Part shown: positions 24,141-34,413 of the stretch, piece after piece
How positions within the stretch are numbered: the stretch's first letter is position 1
How the letters are laid out: the number at the start of each line of letters is the position of its first letter
From: Thunnus maccoyii
Lineage: Eukaryota > Chordata > Actinopteri > Scombriformes > Scombridae
DNA: 64,000 nucleotides
Direction: 5' to 3'
Assembly: GCF_910596095.1 (NCBI RefSeq)
Contig: NC_056534.1
Span: 12,471,490 to 12,535,489, forward strand
The notes under the pieces: model-generated
The model's input: only the letters and a program-made list of their open reading frames with translations
The model's database searches: none
Told to the model about the DNA's origin: nothing
Position numbers and translations under genes: made by a program

Positions 24141-24524
24141 AGATAGCAGCAATGTGGTTGCTTCTTGTGGGCTACCTGATTAGTTTGGAACTGTTGGGAA
24201 GTTAACAAGGTGATTAGAGTTGAACTGCTGCATACTTGGCAGCTCGATAAATCCACTAAGGAGGAAAATTCAGTAGGCGCCAGGAGGATACTGAAATGGC
24301 TGCATATCTCCTCTGTTTTCAAAACGCCTTGGGATCTCGTAAGAAGAGCAGAAAGACCATGAAGGAGAACAGCGCATCTAAACATCTTTGCTGAGCATAC
24401 AACCACTGCAACCTGACCTGGAAAGTGAATACGGATGGATGGATGGATCCAACAGTGGTTGCTAGTTTAAAGGTATACTGTGTAAACTTCACTGAGCTGC
24501 TATCAAAAGTCCAACACTTCCTGT

Positions 24525-24540
24525 GGGTCGTTGGTCTAAG
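24525..24540 (+). pseudogene. tRNA-Pro 5' stump (unit 14)
   Basis: Only 16 bases of a tRNA-Pro start (GGGTCGTTGGTCTAAG) remain, preceded by the normal upstream spacer. The array then stops abruptly and unrelated sequence (CAGTGAAAAACAAAC) follows. This fixes the right boundary of the tandem array. Confidence 0.85.
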
Positions 24541-25810
24541 CAGTGAAAAACAAACTCACAACTGATAACTTGCAGCATGACAGGAGGACAGAGGACATGA
24601 ACAGATAAGACAGAGCAGCACAGCGCAACAGCAGCACCATGCAGCAACGAGTTATTCAGACCTTCAGGGGGAAAGTTAGAGTCGCTCTGTGTGCCTGTCG
24701 TTTTCAGACTTTCTCACAATTCCCAATAGGCTAATAAGTTTTTAGGTAATCTACCCCCAGAAAAAAAAGATGCATCATACCAATTATCTATATTTCCAAG
24801 TTTGCTCCCTCATTTTAAAACACAACCAGATACCCATGCTTGCATGTGTTGTCTTATTTCATGTGTGTGTGCACAGTGGGGGTTGGCTCACAAATTTCAA
24901 TCACTGACCTCACGTTTCAGTCACGTTAACTTGATAGGTATGTAATGGTCATTTGTCTAATCTTATTCGTCAGGTGTTACTCAGGATCTTTCAGTGTAAA
25001 GTTGTGGAGCTGGCCTACGTATTGCAGCAGTTCAGCACTAAACAAGGCCAGAGAAAGGTCAAGTGGGTCAATTTACCATGAATAATTCTCATTTTATTAT
25101 TTTAAAAAAAGTACTACTAAAATACCAGTCAAAAGTTGTCAGCCCTGGTTTAAATTCATTTTCTTTATTATAATAAATCTTAATTTGCTGGCATTTTTGG
25201 TGTGTCCAGTCCTGTTCTTTGACATGGCCAGTGGGCCAGGTTATGACAGTGTCACACCTCTAAAATGAGAGAGAGAGCAATCAAGATGTGCTCTGCACAC
25301 ACCGTTTCCTACTGGTTTTCACCATTCTGGGTGCTTTTTTTCATCAAATCCAAACTAGTTTAAAAGCCAATTAATGGATGTAGGCTGGTCATCCGTGTGC
25401 TGTAGCTCTATGGAGTGGATTACAGCAGCCAGCACTGCATGCTTTGCAGTCTGTTCCAGACAAATCTCAATGAAAAGTATACTACTGTGTTGTAAAAGCC
25501 GAGATAAAAGCTGAGATGTGGTGTAATTTCATTAAGATTCATGGTGTGCTGACAGAAAAGACATTAGCGCAGGGTGATTCTTATAAGTATTATTAGTAAT
25601 AAGTAACAATGTGTTGAATTATCATTATGATGCATGTATAACCTCACAGATCACATATAATCAATATAAGGGCACAGTAGTGTGTTAAAAGAATCTTAAT
25701 TCATACACTGGACAAATTTGAGTGTGTTTGTATTCAATGTCACTTTGCCTGGGTTTGCATTAAAGTCTTCACCTTTTTTTAAAATATTCTCTGGAGAAGA
25801 TCAAGAAATA
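24541..25810. other. No gene recognised
   Basis: No coding or RNA feature is seen. A short (GA)n run lies at 25,268-25,278. The sequence is unique as far as I can judge. Confidence 0.4.
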
Positions 25811-25877
25811 AGGGTGTAAAATGGCAAGAATAACTTATAAAAAAAAATAAGGCCAGGAGACGATTTGGCAATAATGG

Positions 25878-26209
25878 TGTAAAATGATCCCCAACAATTA
25901 TATAAAAAAAAGAACATGACTAGATAGAACCGGATGTGCCAATGCATATCCAGCTCAATTCAAAACCTATCGTGGAGAGTTTTTTCCAACGAATGATGAG
26001 GATAAATTATAATGTATGTGTAATTGGCTATGATAAAGAGGATGGACAATAGGTGTGACCTATGCAGACCCAAGGGTATAAAAGACTACGCCCTGAGGCC
26101 AGAAACCTCAGAGCAACCTGGTGCATCTTGTGTACACTGTTTGCTCTCCTTTTTTGCCGGCATTAAAGAACACTTTGCTGCTTGGAACTCTGACTTCTGA
26201 TTTTTTACA
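25878..26209 (+). mobile_element. Candidate solo LTR (fossil)
   Basis: Starts TGTAAAATGATCC and ends GATTTTTTACA, giving short inverted ends (TGTAAAA/TTTTACA). It has a TATAAAAG at 26,077 and, 85 bp on, an ATTAAA polyadenylation-like signal (26,162) in the order expected for U3-R-U5. There is no partner LTR or internal region. A related TGTAAAATGG start lies 63 bp upstream (25,815), perhaps a partial duplication. The family cannot be named. Solitary and old. Confidence 0.45.
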
Positions 26210-26214
26210 ACAAA

Positions 26215-27338
26215 GAGTAGTTTTTGACCTTGTGTTTCTCCAACTGCAACCCATCAATTTGACACGGCATAACAATGATCAATTTTACATGTAGGTGATG
26301 AAATATGCATATCATTCAGTTCAATGTAATGGCCTTGAGCTGGAAAGAAGATTTTTGACAACTGGAAGTGACTAGTGAAATACTTTTAAATGGTGGATAA
26401 ATAGTTGCTGAATGATTGATAACCTAATGTAAGAGTTTTAGATTTATTTCACATGAATGTGAAATATTAAGTATTTCATAACAATATTCATCAATTATAT
26501 ATGTCAATGAAGTATTTACTTATGTATAAATACTATTTCACTTTCCCTGACAACTAAATAAATTCCATCTGCCGTTGTTTTATGACACACTATCGTACAT
26601 GTAATAATATATATATTTTAAATATGTTATTAAATAAAGGCAAAATGATGAAAATGAAATCAAATCAAATATTGTTACAGCTATGTTGAGTTATCAATCA
26701 TTAACTGTTTATACAACAAGCGCTTCTTAGGAGAACTTATATTTAATTCATTATTACTAATGATAATCAAGCTAATCTAATGACTTCACATTTAACTTGA
26801 TGACTGTAAATGAAAAAATGTATGTTTCTCATCATCAAAGTCATCAAATTGTCACGTATACATTAGTGTAGTGTATTTTAAAAAGCTGTTTGCAACTGTG
26901 CTCATATTGCACTTGTACTCCTGCATACAGTATTAGAGGCTGGATACATTAGCATTGTACATTAGTGTGCATCACACCTACAATAAAAACAATATATTTA
27001 TAATTCTTGTCAATGTCTATCTCCTGAATTCAGAGGGATTACAAAAGATTATGTTAGTTTAGTAATATATCAGAATTCCAAAATGTTTTATCTCCAGCTT
27101 TGTATTTTTTGTTTGCATGGTTTTATCAGGTATTGTGTAATTATTATATTTACATCTGTTTCAGTAAACAAAGAGGGAAGTAGATCAGTATGGAGATACA
27201 GATAAGATTTGCCCTCGGCTTTGTGATTTTGCATAAACCAGCAAACACAATTTCTACATTTATTTGTATCCATATGGATGTGAATTTGTTTAAATATTCA
27301 AGACAATATTCTGGTTTGAATAGTAGTGCATATATATA
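26215..27338. other. No gene recognised
   Basis: Very AT-rich noncoding DNA with only random short frames. Confidence 0.45.
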
Positions 27339-27845
27339 CGGGTGACAAATTAAAGGAAAAACCTGAATAAATGGGTGGACAAACATAACAAATGCAGATG
27401 TTTCCACATGGGTGCACTGCATGGTACAATTAAGCAATTAACATCCAATCATGCTCTGTGGCATGTATAAAAATGCTAAGCAGGCCTAGTTGATTCTGTT
27501 TTTGAATCAAGATGGCAAGAGGAAAAGATCTAAGTGACTTTGAAAGAGTATTAATTGTTGGGATACAGATCGCAGGAGCTTCAATCACAAACACTGCTCA
27601 ACTGGCTGGTATTTCAATAGGAACAGTAACTAAAGGACAAACAGAAGAGCAACTCTTCCTTAGGCGACTGAGAATGTCAATGCAGGATGTGATCAGACTG
27701 TGTCAGCAAGAACAGTCTGTCAACAATTACATAGAGAGGGATATTATAGTAGAGTTACAGTGCATAAACCCCTCATTACAAAGATGAATGCACATTTGAG
27801 AGTTTCCATCGGCATTGCAGTGTTGGAAGACCATAGATTTCTTGT
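27339..27845 (+). mobile_element. Tc1-like transposon, 5' part with internal deletion
   Basis: After a TATATA stretch the sequence CGGGTGACAAATTAAAGG resembles the start of a common fish Tc1 family that I recall. It is followed by an open frame (27,512-27,787) starting MARGKDLSDFERVLIVG...AGASITNTAQLAGISIGTV. This is the N-terminal helix-turn-helix DNA-binding region of a Tc1 transposase. After residue 41 the frame jumps to later sequence (QEQSVNN... against the expected second DNA-binding subdomain), so part of the gene is deleted. The DDE catalytic region and right inverted repeat are absent. A dead relic. Confidence 0.75.
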
Positions 27846-27879
27846 ATCTGGGAATTAGGTTTTGGTACAGTGTCTACTG

Positions 27880-28795
27880 CGCCTGTTAAGTCCAATCCTT
27901 GAGAGGCAGACTCGGTGGCAGATGTTTCATGTGTAAGCCTGCCCCGATGATGTTGGTGATGTGGTGGTGTCCTATTGTTGTTTTATATATCAGCAGCCCA
28001 CAGTGGAGTGCCTGCTGCCACTGAAGATGGTCCTCAGCAGTCCTGAGCGGCATCTTCCCAGGTGGCAGGGTTGATGTTGATGGACTTAGGGTTTTGCTTG
28101 CAGACATCTTTACAGCGTAGTTGTGGGCAGTCAGTTCGCCTCTTGCCAGATGATAGTTCCGCATAAAGAATGTCCTTTGGGATTCGTCCATCATCCATTG
28201 GCCGGACATGGCTCAGCCAGCAGACGCCTCACCACCTCAGCAGAGAGTACAAACTGGGAAGCTATGCTCTCACCAGGACTGCTTTGTATGTGATCCTGTC
28301 CCTCCAGGTGATGCCCAGTATGCATCTCAGGCAGCGCAGGTGGAAGCTGTTTAGCCTCCACTCTTGATGTGAGTATAGGGTTCAAGCTTCACAACCAGAA
28401 AGGAGTGTGCTGACAACACAGGCTCTGTACACCTGTATCTTTGTGTGGACTGTGAGTTTGGCATTGTCCCATACTCTAGCTGTAAGCTTCCCAAAAGTAG
28501 AGGCTGCTTTTCCAATGCAGCTGCTGAATTCAGTGTCAAGGTTATTGGTAATGGTGCACCCGAGGTAAGTGAAAGTGCTTCCAGCTTCCAGTGTGTAGTT
28601 GTTGATGTTAACGGAGATTTTGATTTTGTTCAGGCTGATGGTCAGGCTGAAGTCCTGGCATTCTTGGGAGAACCAGTCCATGGGTTTGCAGGTATTCCTG
28701 GAGTGTGCTGCCACTGCTGCATCATCAGCAAACAGCATGTCCCAGATGATGACTGGTCTGACCTTTGTTTAAGTTTTCAGTCGATCGAGGTTGAA
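27880..28795 (-). mobile_element. LINE 3' region (reverse transcriptase C-terminus)
   Basis: On the minus strand, 28,738-28,382 encodes MLFADDAAVAAHS, the reverse-transcriptase catalytic motif (F-A-D-D). It continues through SLNKIKISVNINN, FTYLGCTITNNLD and KIQVYRACVVSTLLSGCEA, which are the usual palm-end and thumb blocks of fish RTE/jockey-type LINEs. Further down, other frames give RWLGH-type and GRIPKDILYAELSSGKR segments. Frame shifts separate the blocks and everything upstream of the F-A-D-D box is missing. It lies between two unrelated Tc1 fragments. Confidence 0.75.
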
Positions 28796-28826
28796 TAGGT
28801 TACTGTCTGTCATTGTGTGTAGATAG

Positions 28827-29020
28827 TAGGGGTGTGCCCAAATACAAATACATTACTCGGCAAAATACAAATAGAGGGTTTTTTTACGAATATTTGTTTC
28901 ATACAAATATTTCAAAAATTATTTGTTTTTGGGAAGAAAAAAACCCATGTCAAATACCAGCATGCAGGTTGGTTACATAGCTATCTCAGTCTCTCTCCTC
29001 TGCTGCTGGATATGCCTGTA
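28827..29020 (+). mobile_element. hAT-like 5' fragment (second copy)
   Basis: Starts TAGGGGTGTGCCCAAATAC and aligns with the relic at 17,020 through ATTATTTGTTTTTGGGAAGA and AGGTTGGTTACATAGC. The similarity ends near 29,020. It borders the 5' truncation point of the LINE directly. Confidence 0.6.
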
Positions 29021-29234
29021 TGAGTCGTACATTATCCAGGTTTCTGATGGTCTGTGCCAGAGTGACAAGCTCTGTCATTTCTGCACTAAGGTGTCACCTA
29101 TTATTAGCACCTATTATTATCTGCTTATTAGTTATCAATGTCCTGAACACGTTTATGTTATGTGATGTCAACTTTATTGTCAAACTAAGAGTCCCTTAGA
29201 AAAAACATAAAACACAAACAAGGTACAGTACATA

Positions 29235-29535
<301 letters not shown>

Positions 29536-29805
29536 GTCAGAAAGCTGTGTCTTAGTCTCAGGTCAAGGTGGCCTGGGCAAGGTGCTCTTGTGCTCTACAA
29601 CAAAGTTTTAATTTTATCATTTTATGGACACAAGTCATCTCAGGCCTAGTTTCAGAGAGCACTTAAGCTTAAAATTAAGCTTTATTTTGTTTGTTTGTTT
29701 TTTTTTAGTGGAAATCGTGACCAAATTAAGTCACCTTCAGAGATTAAAATACCGCTGACAATCTAGGGATTACTACAGGCTTGGAGGAAGGCCTGAAGTG
29801 CTTGA

Positions 29806-29843
29806 GTTAGGGTTGGGGTTAGGGTTAGGGTTAGGGTTAGGGC
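29806..29843. repeat. Interstitial telomere-like repeat
   Basis: Five to six TTAGGG-type units (GTTAGGG, one variant GTTGGGG, then perfect repeats up to GGGCTG). A short interstitial telomeric tract, of the kind left by repair or by telomeric-repeat insertion. Confidence 0.85.
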
Positions 29844-29849
29844 TGAGAA

Positions 29850-30392
29850 GACCAATTCCATTCTCAATCCTAGGTCATCATATACTGACACATGCATAGG
29901 CTACTATTTATACAACCCTGGAGATGTTTGTATCTTTATGATTCTTGGTTTTGGGAATTTATGTCAGCATGACATAGTCCATTCAATCAGAATCTGTTTT
30001 ATTAGCCAATGCAAGCATACAAAGAATGTGTCTTGGCGTTTGCTCCCAAAAAACACAACACAGAAGAATAAAAATAGACAAAAGCAAGGTAATAATAAAG
30101 ACATAGTAATATTAAAATTGAATTGAAATCTTAAAATCTATTTACAGAATGGAAAAGTAATAGTTTTGAAATGGGATATAAAACTTGAAATGAAATATGG
30201 ACTGTACAAAGGAAATAATAATAATGATAATAAATTAATCATAAATTATGTAAAAGTGGAGGTTGAATGCAATGTACAATGTAAAGTCCAGTTTGATGAA
30301 ATATATGAAAGTGACAAGTGCAGGGATTAAATAAGGGATGTGAAATGTTAAGTCCAGTTTGATAACCCCATCTTCAATGTGGCACTGATGTG

Positions 30393-30454
<62 letters not shown>

Positions 30455-31240
30455 AAATGTTGGAGCACTTTATTGGATGACATGGCTCAGTATTAATTGA
30501 GGAAGACTCTATTTTAAGATGGATGAATTTATATTAAATATCCTCAACCACATATTCTTGGAAATATAAAATTAAGTGAGCAACTTCACATTTTATAATC
30601 ACAGGCTATAAAACATTTTTTCTTAAGAGATAGTGGCGTTTGGATTCGGGTTGCAGCAGACTGGCAGCAATTTGAAATGGAATGAAGCCCACTGATGGCA
30701 GACAACCCAAAACAGTAATCAAAGGCATGAATTCCACCCACAACACAATGCACTTCTGGAGGCTACTGCTATCAAATACTGACAAAAAAAACCCCTTATT
30801 TCTCAGAATCGAAGGAGAAATAATTAAACTGACACCACAGCATTAACCTATCATATTGTTGAGTTATCAAGGACACTTTTGTGCTTCCGTGTTGAGAAAT
30901 GTTAAAGATATCCTTAACCTTAACATGGTGAGGAAAATACTTCCAGGCGGCGGGTCCTTCAGTCCACCAACAAGACTGATAAAATAGAAAATGAAGAAAT
31001 AAAAAAAGGATAAAATCTTGTGATTAAATGTTGAATAATGTCATGGTTATAGTTTTAAAATAAATAAATAAATAAATAAAACAATACAGCTTCGGAGTCT
31101 TAACCGACAAAAAAACGTCATGCAGGCTCAAAACATTTTTCCAATTGAAATACATTAATTTGAAAGTCGTGTTGAGTGTACGAAAAAAATGGAAAATTCT
31201 TGTCCATGTACATGAATCTATAGATTAAATTTTGTGACTA
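29850..31240. other. No gene recognised
   Basis: AT-rich sequence holding a (CA)n microsatellite (listed separately) and an (AAAT)n run at about 31,060-31,080. No domain is seen in any frame. Confidence 0.45.
30391..30453. repeat. (CA)n microsatellite
   Basis: GCGCGCG lead followed by about 27 CA units. The long minus-strand frame over it is just Val-Cys repeats. Confidence 0.95.
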
Positions 31241-31440
31241 TTTCATGGAATGCCGTGAGACTGGGTTGTCTGGCAGTACGTAGTGGCCCAACACCTTACT
31301 GTTGAGCTCATAGGACTTGGTTTTACAATTACGTATTGTAATTGGCAATCATTCCTTGAGTGGGGGTAGGGGATAAATGCTTCACTGAGGTCATCAGTTG
31401 GGCACTGTTTCCTTGGTGTTTCATGAATAGGCCCACGCGG

Positions 31441-31783
31441 CAACAGAACTTCAAGAGGATCAGTCAAGTCCAAGTTTCTTCTGTCAATGATTCAATCCCG
31501 TTTATGCAGACTGTAAATCATCAACAGAACTTCAGTAGGATCAGTCAAGTCCAAGTTTCTTCTGTCAATGATTCAATCCCGTTTATGTAGACTGTAAATC
31601 ATCAACAGAACTTCAGTAGGATCAGTCGAGTCCAGGTTTCTTCTGTCAATGATTCAGCCCTGTTTATGCGTACTGTAAATCATAACCAGCAGCAACAGAC
31701 TTTCCAGAGGATCAGTCGAGTCCAGGTTTCTTCTGTCAATGATTCAGTCCTGTTTATACATACTGTAAATCATAACCAGCAGT
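31441..31783. repeat. Minisatellite, 81-bp unit, about 4 copies
   Basis: Units begin with CAACAGAACTTCA or a variant at 31,441, 31,522, 31,603 and 31,693. Each contains GATCAGTC(A/G)AGTCCA(A/G)G and TTCTGTCAATGATTCA. The first two steps are exactly 81 bp; the last is 90 bp because of a 9-bp AACCAGCAG insert. It lies just beyond the stop side of the LINE fragment at 31.88-32.66 kb and may be that element's 3' untranslated region. Confidence 0.9.
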
Positions 31784-31879
31784 GGGAGTAGTGGTGGTAG
31801 AAGATTCACTGGGGTGATCAGGTAGACACCCTCCTTCCTTGGTTATTCATTGATAAACACGACACCTCCAGGGGGCTCA

Positions 31880-32660
31880 ACAGTGACACCTGGCATCCCA
31901 GGTGCACCCCCCTCCGCTTCTATCCCTCCTGCTGGCTGATGGTCATTATGCCGCCCAGTTCTTGTCCTTTCTCTTCAGCCAGGGCCACATGCTGCTTCAC
32001 TCGGCAGCCTCTGCCAGTGACTTGATAGCCTGTCAGAGATCCTGTTCTCTGACTCCCATCCCTTTCAGCAGCCTGGTGGTTGACCTGGCCACAAAACCCC
32101 TGCAGTTGACCTCCACGGAGAGCACCTTTGTTTTCTAGCTCTCTTTGTTTTCTGCTTCAGTTTCTCAATCAGAGTACTTCAGCTTTTTGCATTTGTATGC
32201 TTCACCAGCTGCATCTTCCTATGGAAAAGTCATTTCTATGATGAACAGGGCCTTTTGTGAGGCTGGCCACATGATCAGATCCAGACTGAGACTGGTTGTA
32301 ATGATCTCCGGTGGGAAGGTAAGCTGCTGAACATTGTAGATGGCTCTGCTTTCTTCCAATCCCAAAGATCCCTCCAGGCAAGCTTCTGGTGTTCAAGGTT
32401 TTCCCATCTTGCCCATTGGCCCTGTTTTGCCTATGGGACGGCCTTTGCACATCATTCTGCTTCTTCCTGCTGCCATACCTCTTTTACCACCAGCCCTCTC
32501 TTCTGGGCAGGTGTTGCTCTGTGCCATGTGGGTCTACTTGTGCCTAGCCCAAAGCCGCTTCTTCCATGCTGCACTTGGCCTACAATATCTCCATGCCTGA
32601 GAGTAGATTTCGCCTGCTGCACCACCTCGGATGGGTTCCATTTTCTGCCTGCTGCCATTT
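31880..32660 (-). mobile_element. LINE polyprotein C-terminal fragment (R2-like?)
   Basis: On the minus strand, 32,658-32,452 encodes SEVVQQAKSTLRHGDIVGQV, QHGRSGFGLGTSRPTWHRAT and KRGLVVKEVWQQEEAE, which I recognise from large fish reverse-transcriptase polyproteins. Further frames give QLKWRDLW-like sequence and, near 32,110-31,990, RGFVARSTTRLLKGMGVREQ followed by AIKSLAEAAE and WLWLKRKD-like sequence, the C-terminal tail of the same protein family. Several frame shifts and missing pieces show it is dead. R2/NeSL-like placement is a guess from recalled CCHC-containing relatives. Confidence 0.6.
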
Positions 32661-34361
32661 GCCCGTAATGTAGCGTCCTGAGATTATTTTACTAAGCCAC
32701 TTTATGTTGTTTTTTCCTTTAGTTTGTCATCCATCTATACATACAGCATCAGTCAACTATTCAGCTTTGTTAGAATGTTATGTACATCCTGATGTAACAA
32801 GATGCAATCTAAGTCTGTAAATAAAATCACCACAAACCAAAACTTAATGCGCTCAGAATCACTGGCAGAAAAAATATTCAATAAGCACTGATAAAGAGAA
32901 ACTGGCTCAGTTCGGCATGTTTGTCCCTCTTGGATCTTTGGCACAAGCACTCTTTGTAGTCACGGCATGTACAATCTATAGGCTCTATGATGAAACAGCT
33001 TCTACAATGTACGGTGGGAACATCAGTGCATTCACACATTGAGTGGCCACTGCTTCAAAAGTCCTTCAGCAACCACTGCAAGCTCGGAGCTGGCCTCTCT
33101 TGGGAGGGTTTGTGGATGATGTGTGAAACTCTCGCACTTCAAGAGTAATCATACTATATGCCTGCAGTAATATCATCTACCAACATAGTAGTAACATATC
33201 ATTTGATGGTCCTTAATGGTAATGGTCTCTCAAAAATTTTCATAACAAAGAAAAAGATTTAAATTGAACTGTCTTGGTTCACCAAAAACAAACAAAATAC
33301 AATACTTGGGTTGAATGTGATGAACATTCACCTCTTCTCCTTCAGCTCTTATCAGTGTAAAACTTTGATGTAGTGTTTTGTTTTTTAAGAGCATTGTCAT
33401 CCAAGATAGATTTTAATAATCAAAATCATCATATGTCATGTACTGCATACAAATGAGACTTCAGAGCTGGCTCCAGGGAAAGTCTTGCACACTGGCCATG
33501 TATGCTCTTGTCAGCCTTGGAGTGAGAGCTGGTTACTCCGGTTCCATTACCACCCTGGCGTCTCCATTCTCACTCCCTCTGACAGGCAGGAATGAAAGCT
33601 CCCGCACTCAGTGCTGCAGGGCCAGGCAGGGAAAGAGAGTGCTGCTCTTTGGTGGGGGGAGAGTGACAGCGGGCTGCTTGGAGCTCTGTAGGGGATATGG
33701 AGCTGGGAATAAGGTGTGTTGTGTGCTTGAGAGAGAGAGAGCAAGAAAGTCAGTGAGGTGGCAGGAAGGATAGAGAGAGAGATAGATTGCTTGTGGCCAG
33801 TGACATGGAAGTACCATGAGTGTCTGTGTGTGCGCCATCTTCACACCACACCTCAGATTTTGTGCTATCAGGAGTATGGAGGGAAGGCGGCATTCCTTCT
33901 AATGTTTAATGATAATGACAGGTTCAGGTTTTTTCAAGTCTGTCTTAATACAATACTGACATGCTCATATGTGCGTGGAAATGGTTCATGGTCATTGTAA
34001 CAATTCCTACTGTCCATACTGACCCTGAAGCTATGTCCCCCCAAAAAATCCACAACCCTCATTCTGCATTCCAAATTTCAGCTGAAGCTAATATGATGCT
34101 TTAGCAGTATCAGTCAAGATCTTTTGAAGGAAATCTCTGAAACATATTTGCTTGTCGCTGTCTTTCTCTTAAAACCCACTTGATAAACACAGACACAAAC
34201 CATATTCCATGTCTTATTACAGATACAATACCCAAATTGTACAGCTGCCTTAAAGAGGCTACCTTTCTCAGGTAAGTTGCCACTACAGAGAAAAGTGGTC
34301 ACATACAAATAATGCAGCATTTCATAGATACGCCAGACTTGCATCTAAAACACACAAAGTT

Positions 34362-34362
34362 G

Positions 34363-34412
<50 letters not shown>
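34362..34412. repeat. (ATA)n microsatellite
   Basis: About 17 trinucleotide units. Confidence 0.95.

Positions 34413-34413
<1 letters not shown>

Larger units (their letters stand above)
18795..24540 (+). repeat. Tandem tRNA-Pro gene array, 14 units
   Basis: Fourteen tRNA-Pro bodies lie head to tail on one strand. Start-to-start distances are 414, 448, 455, 393, 453, 456, 456, 393, 461, 434, 460, 451 and 456 bp. Each unit is a 72-bp tRNA plus a spacer that is itself conserved, with landmarks GGAACTGTTGGGAAGCTAA, GATACTGAAATGGCTGCATA and CTTTGCTGAGCATACAACCA. The outer units are the most diverged or truncated and the inner ones the most alike, as expected from unequal crossing-over. Two spacer classes exist: the one after units 4 and 8 (partly shared with unit 1) and the common one. 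All three proline anticodons occur. Confidence 0.95.

Noticed and set aside
22674-24406. Repeated minus-strand frames starting MVVCSAKMFRCAVPLHGLSA
   Set aside because: They are the complementary reading of the conserved tRNA-array spacer and stay open because the units are nearly identical. No start context, domain or codon evidence.
18795-24540. CRISPR-like array of evenly spaced repeats
   Set aside because: The repeats are 72-bp tRNA genes with 320-390 bp homologous spacers in a eukaryotic genome. Spacers are conserved, not unique.
28445-28798. 117-codon plus-strand frame
   Set aside because: Antisense shadow of the LINE reverse-transcriptase fragment on the minus strand.
30235-30483. 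Frame with a long Val-Cys repeat (also 58,411-58,614)
   Set aside because: Translation of (CA)n/(GT)n microsatellites.
33438-33844. Overlapping frames of 111, 65 and 78 codons on both strands
   Set aside because: Mutually exclusive frames in a locally GC-richer, GAGA-containing patch. No domain.
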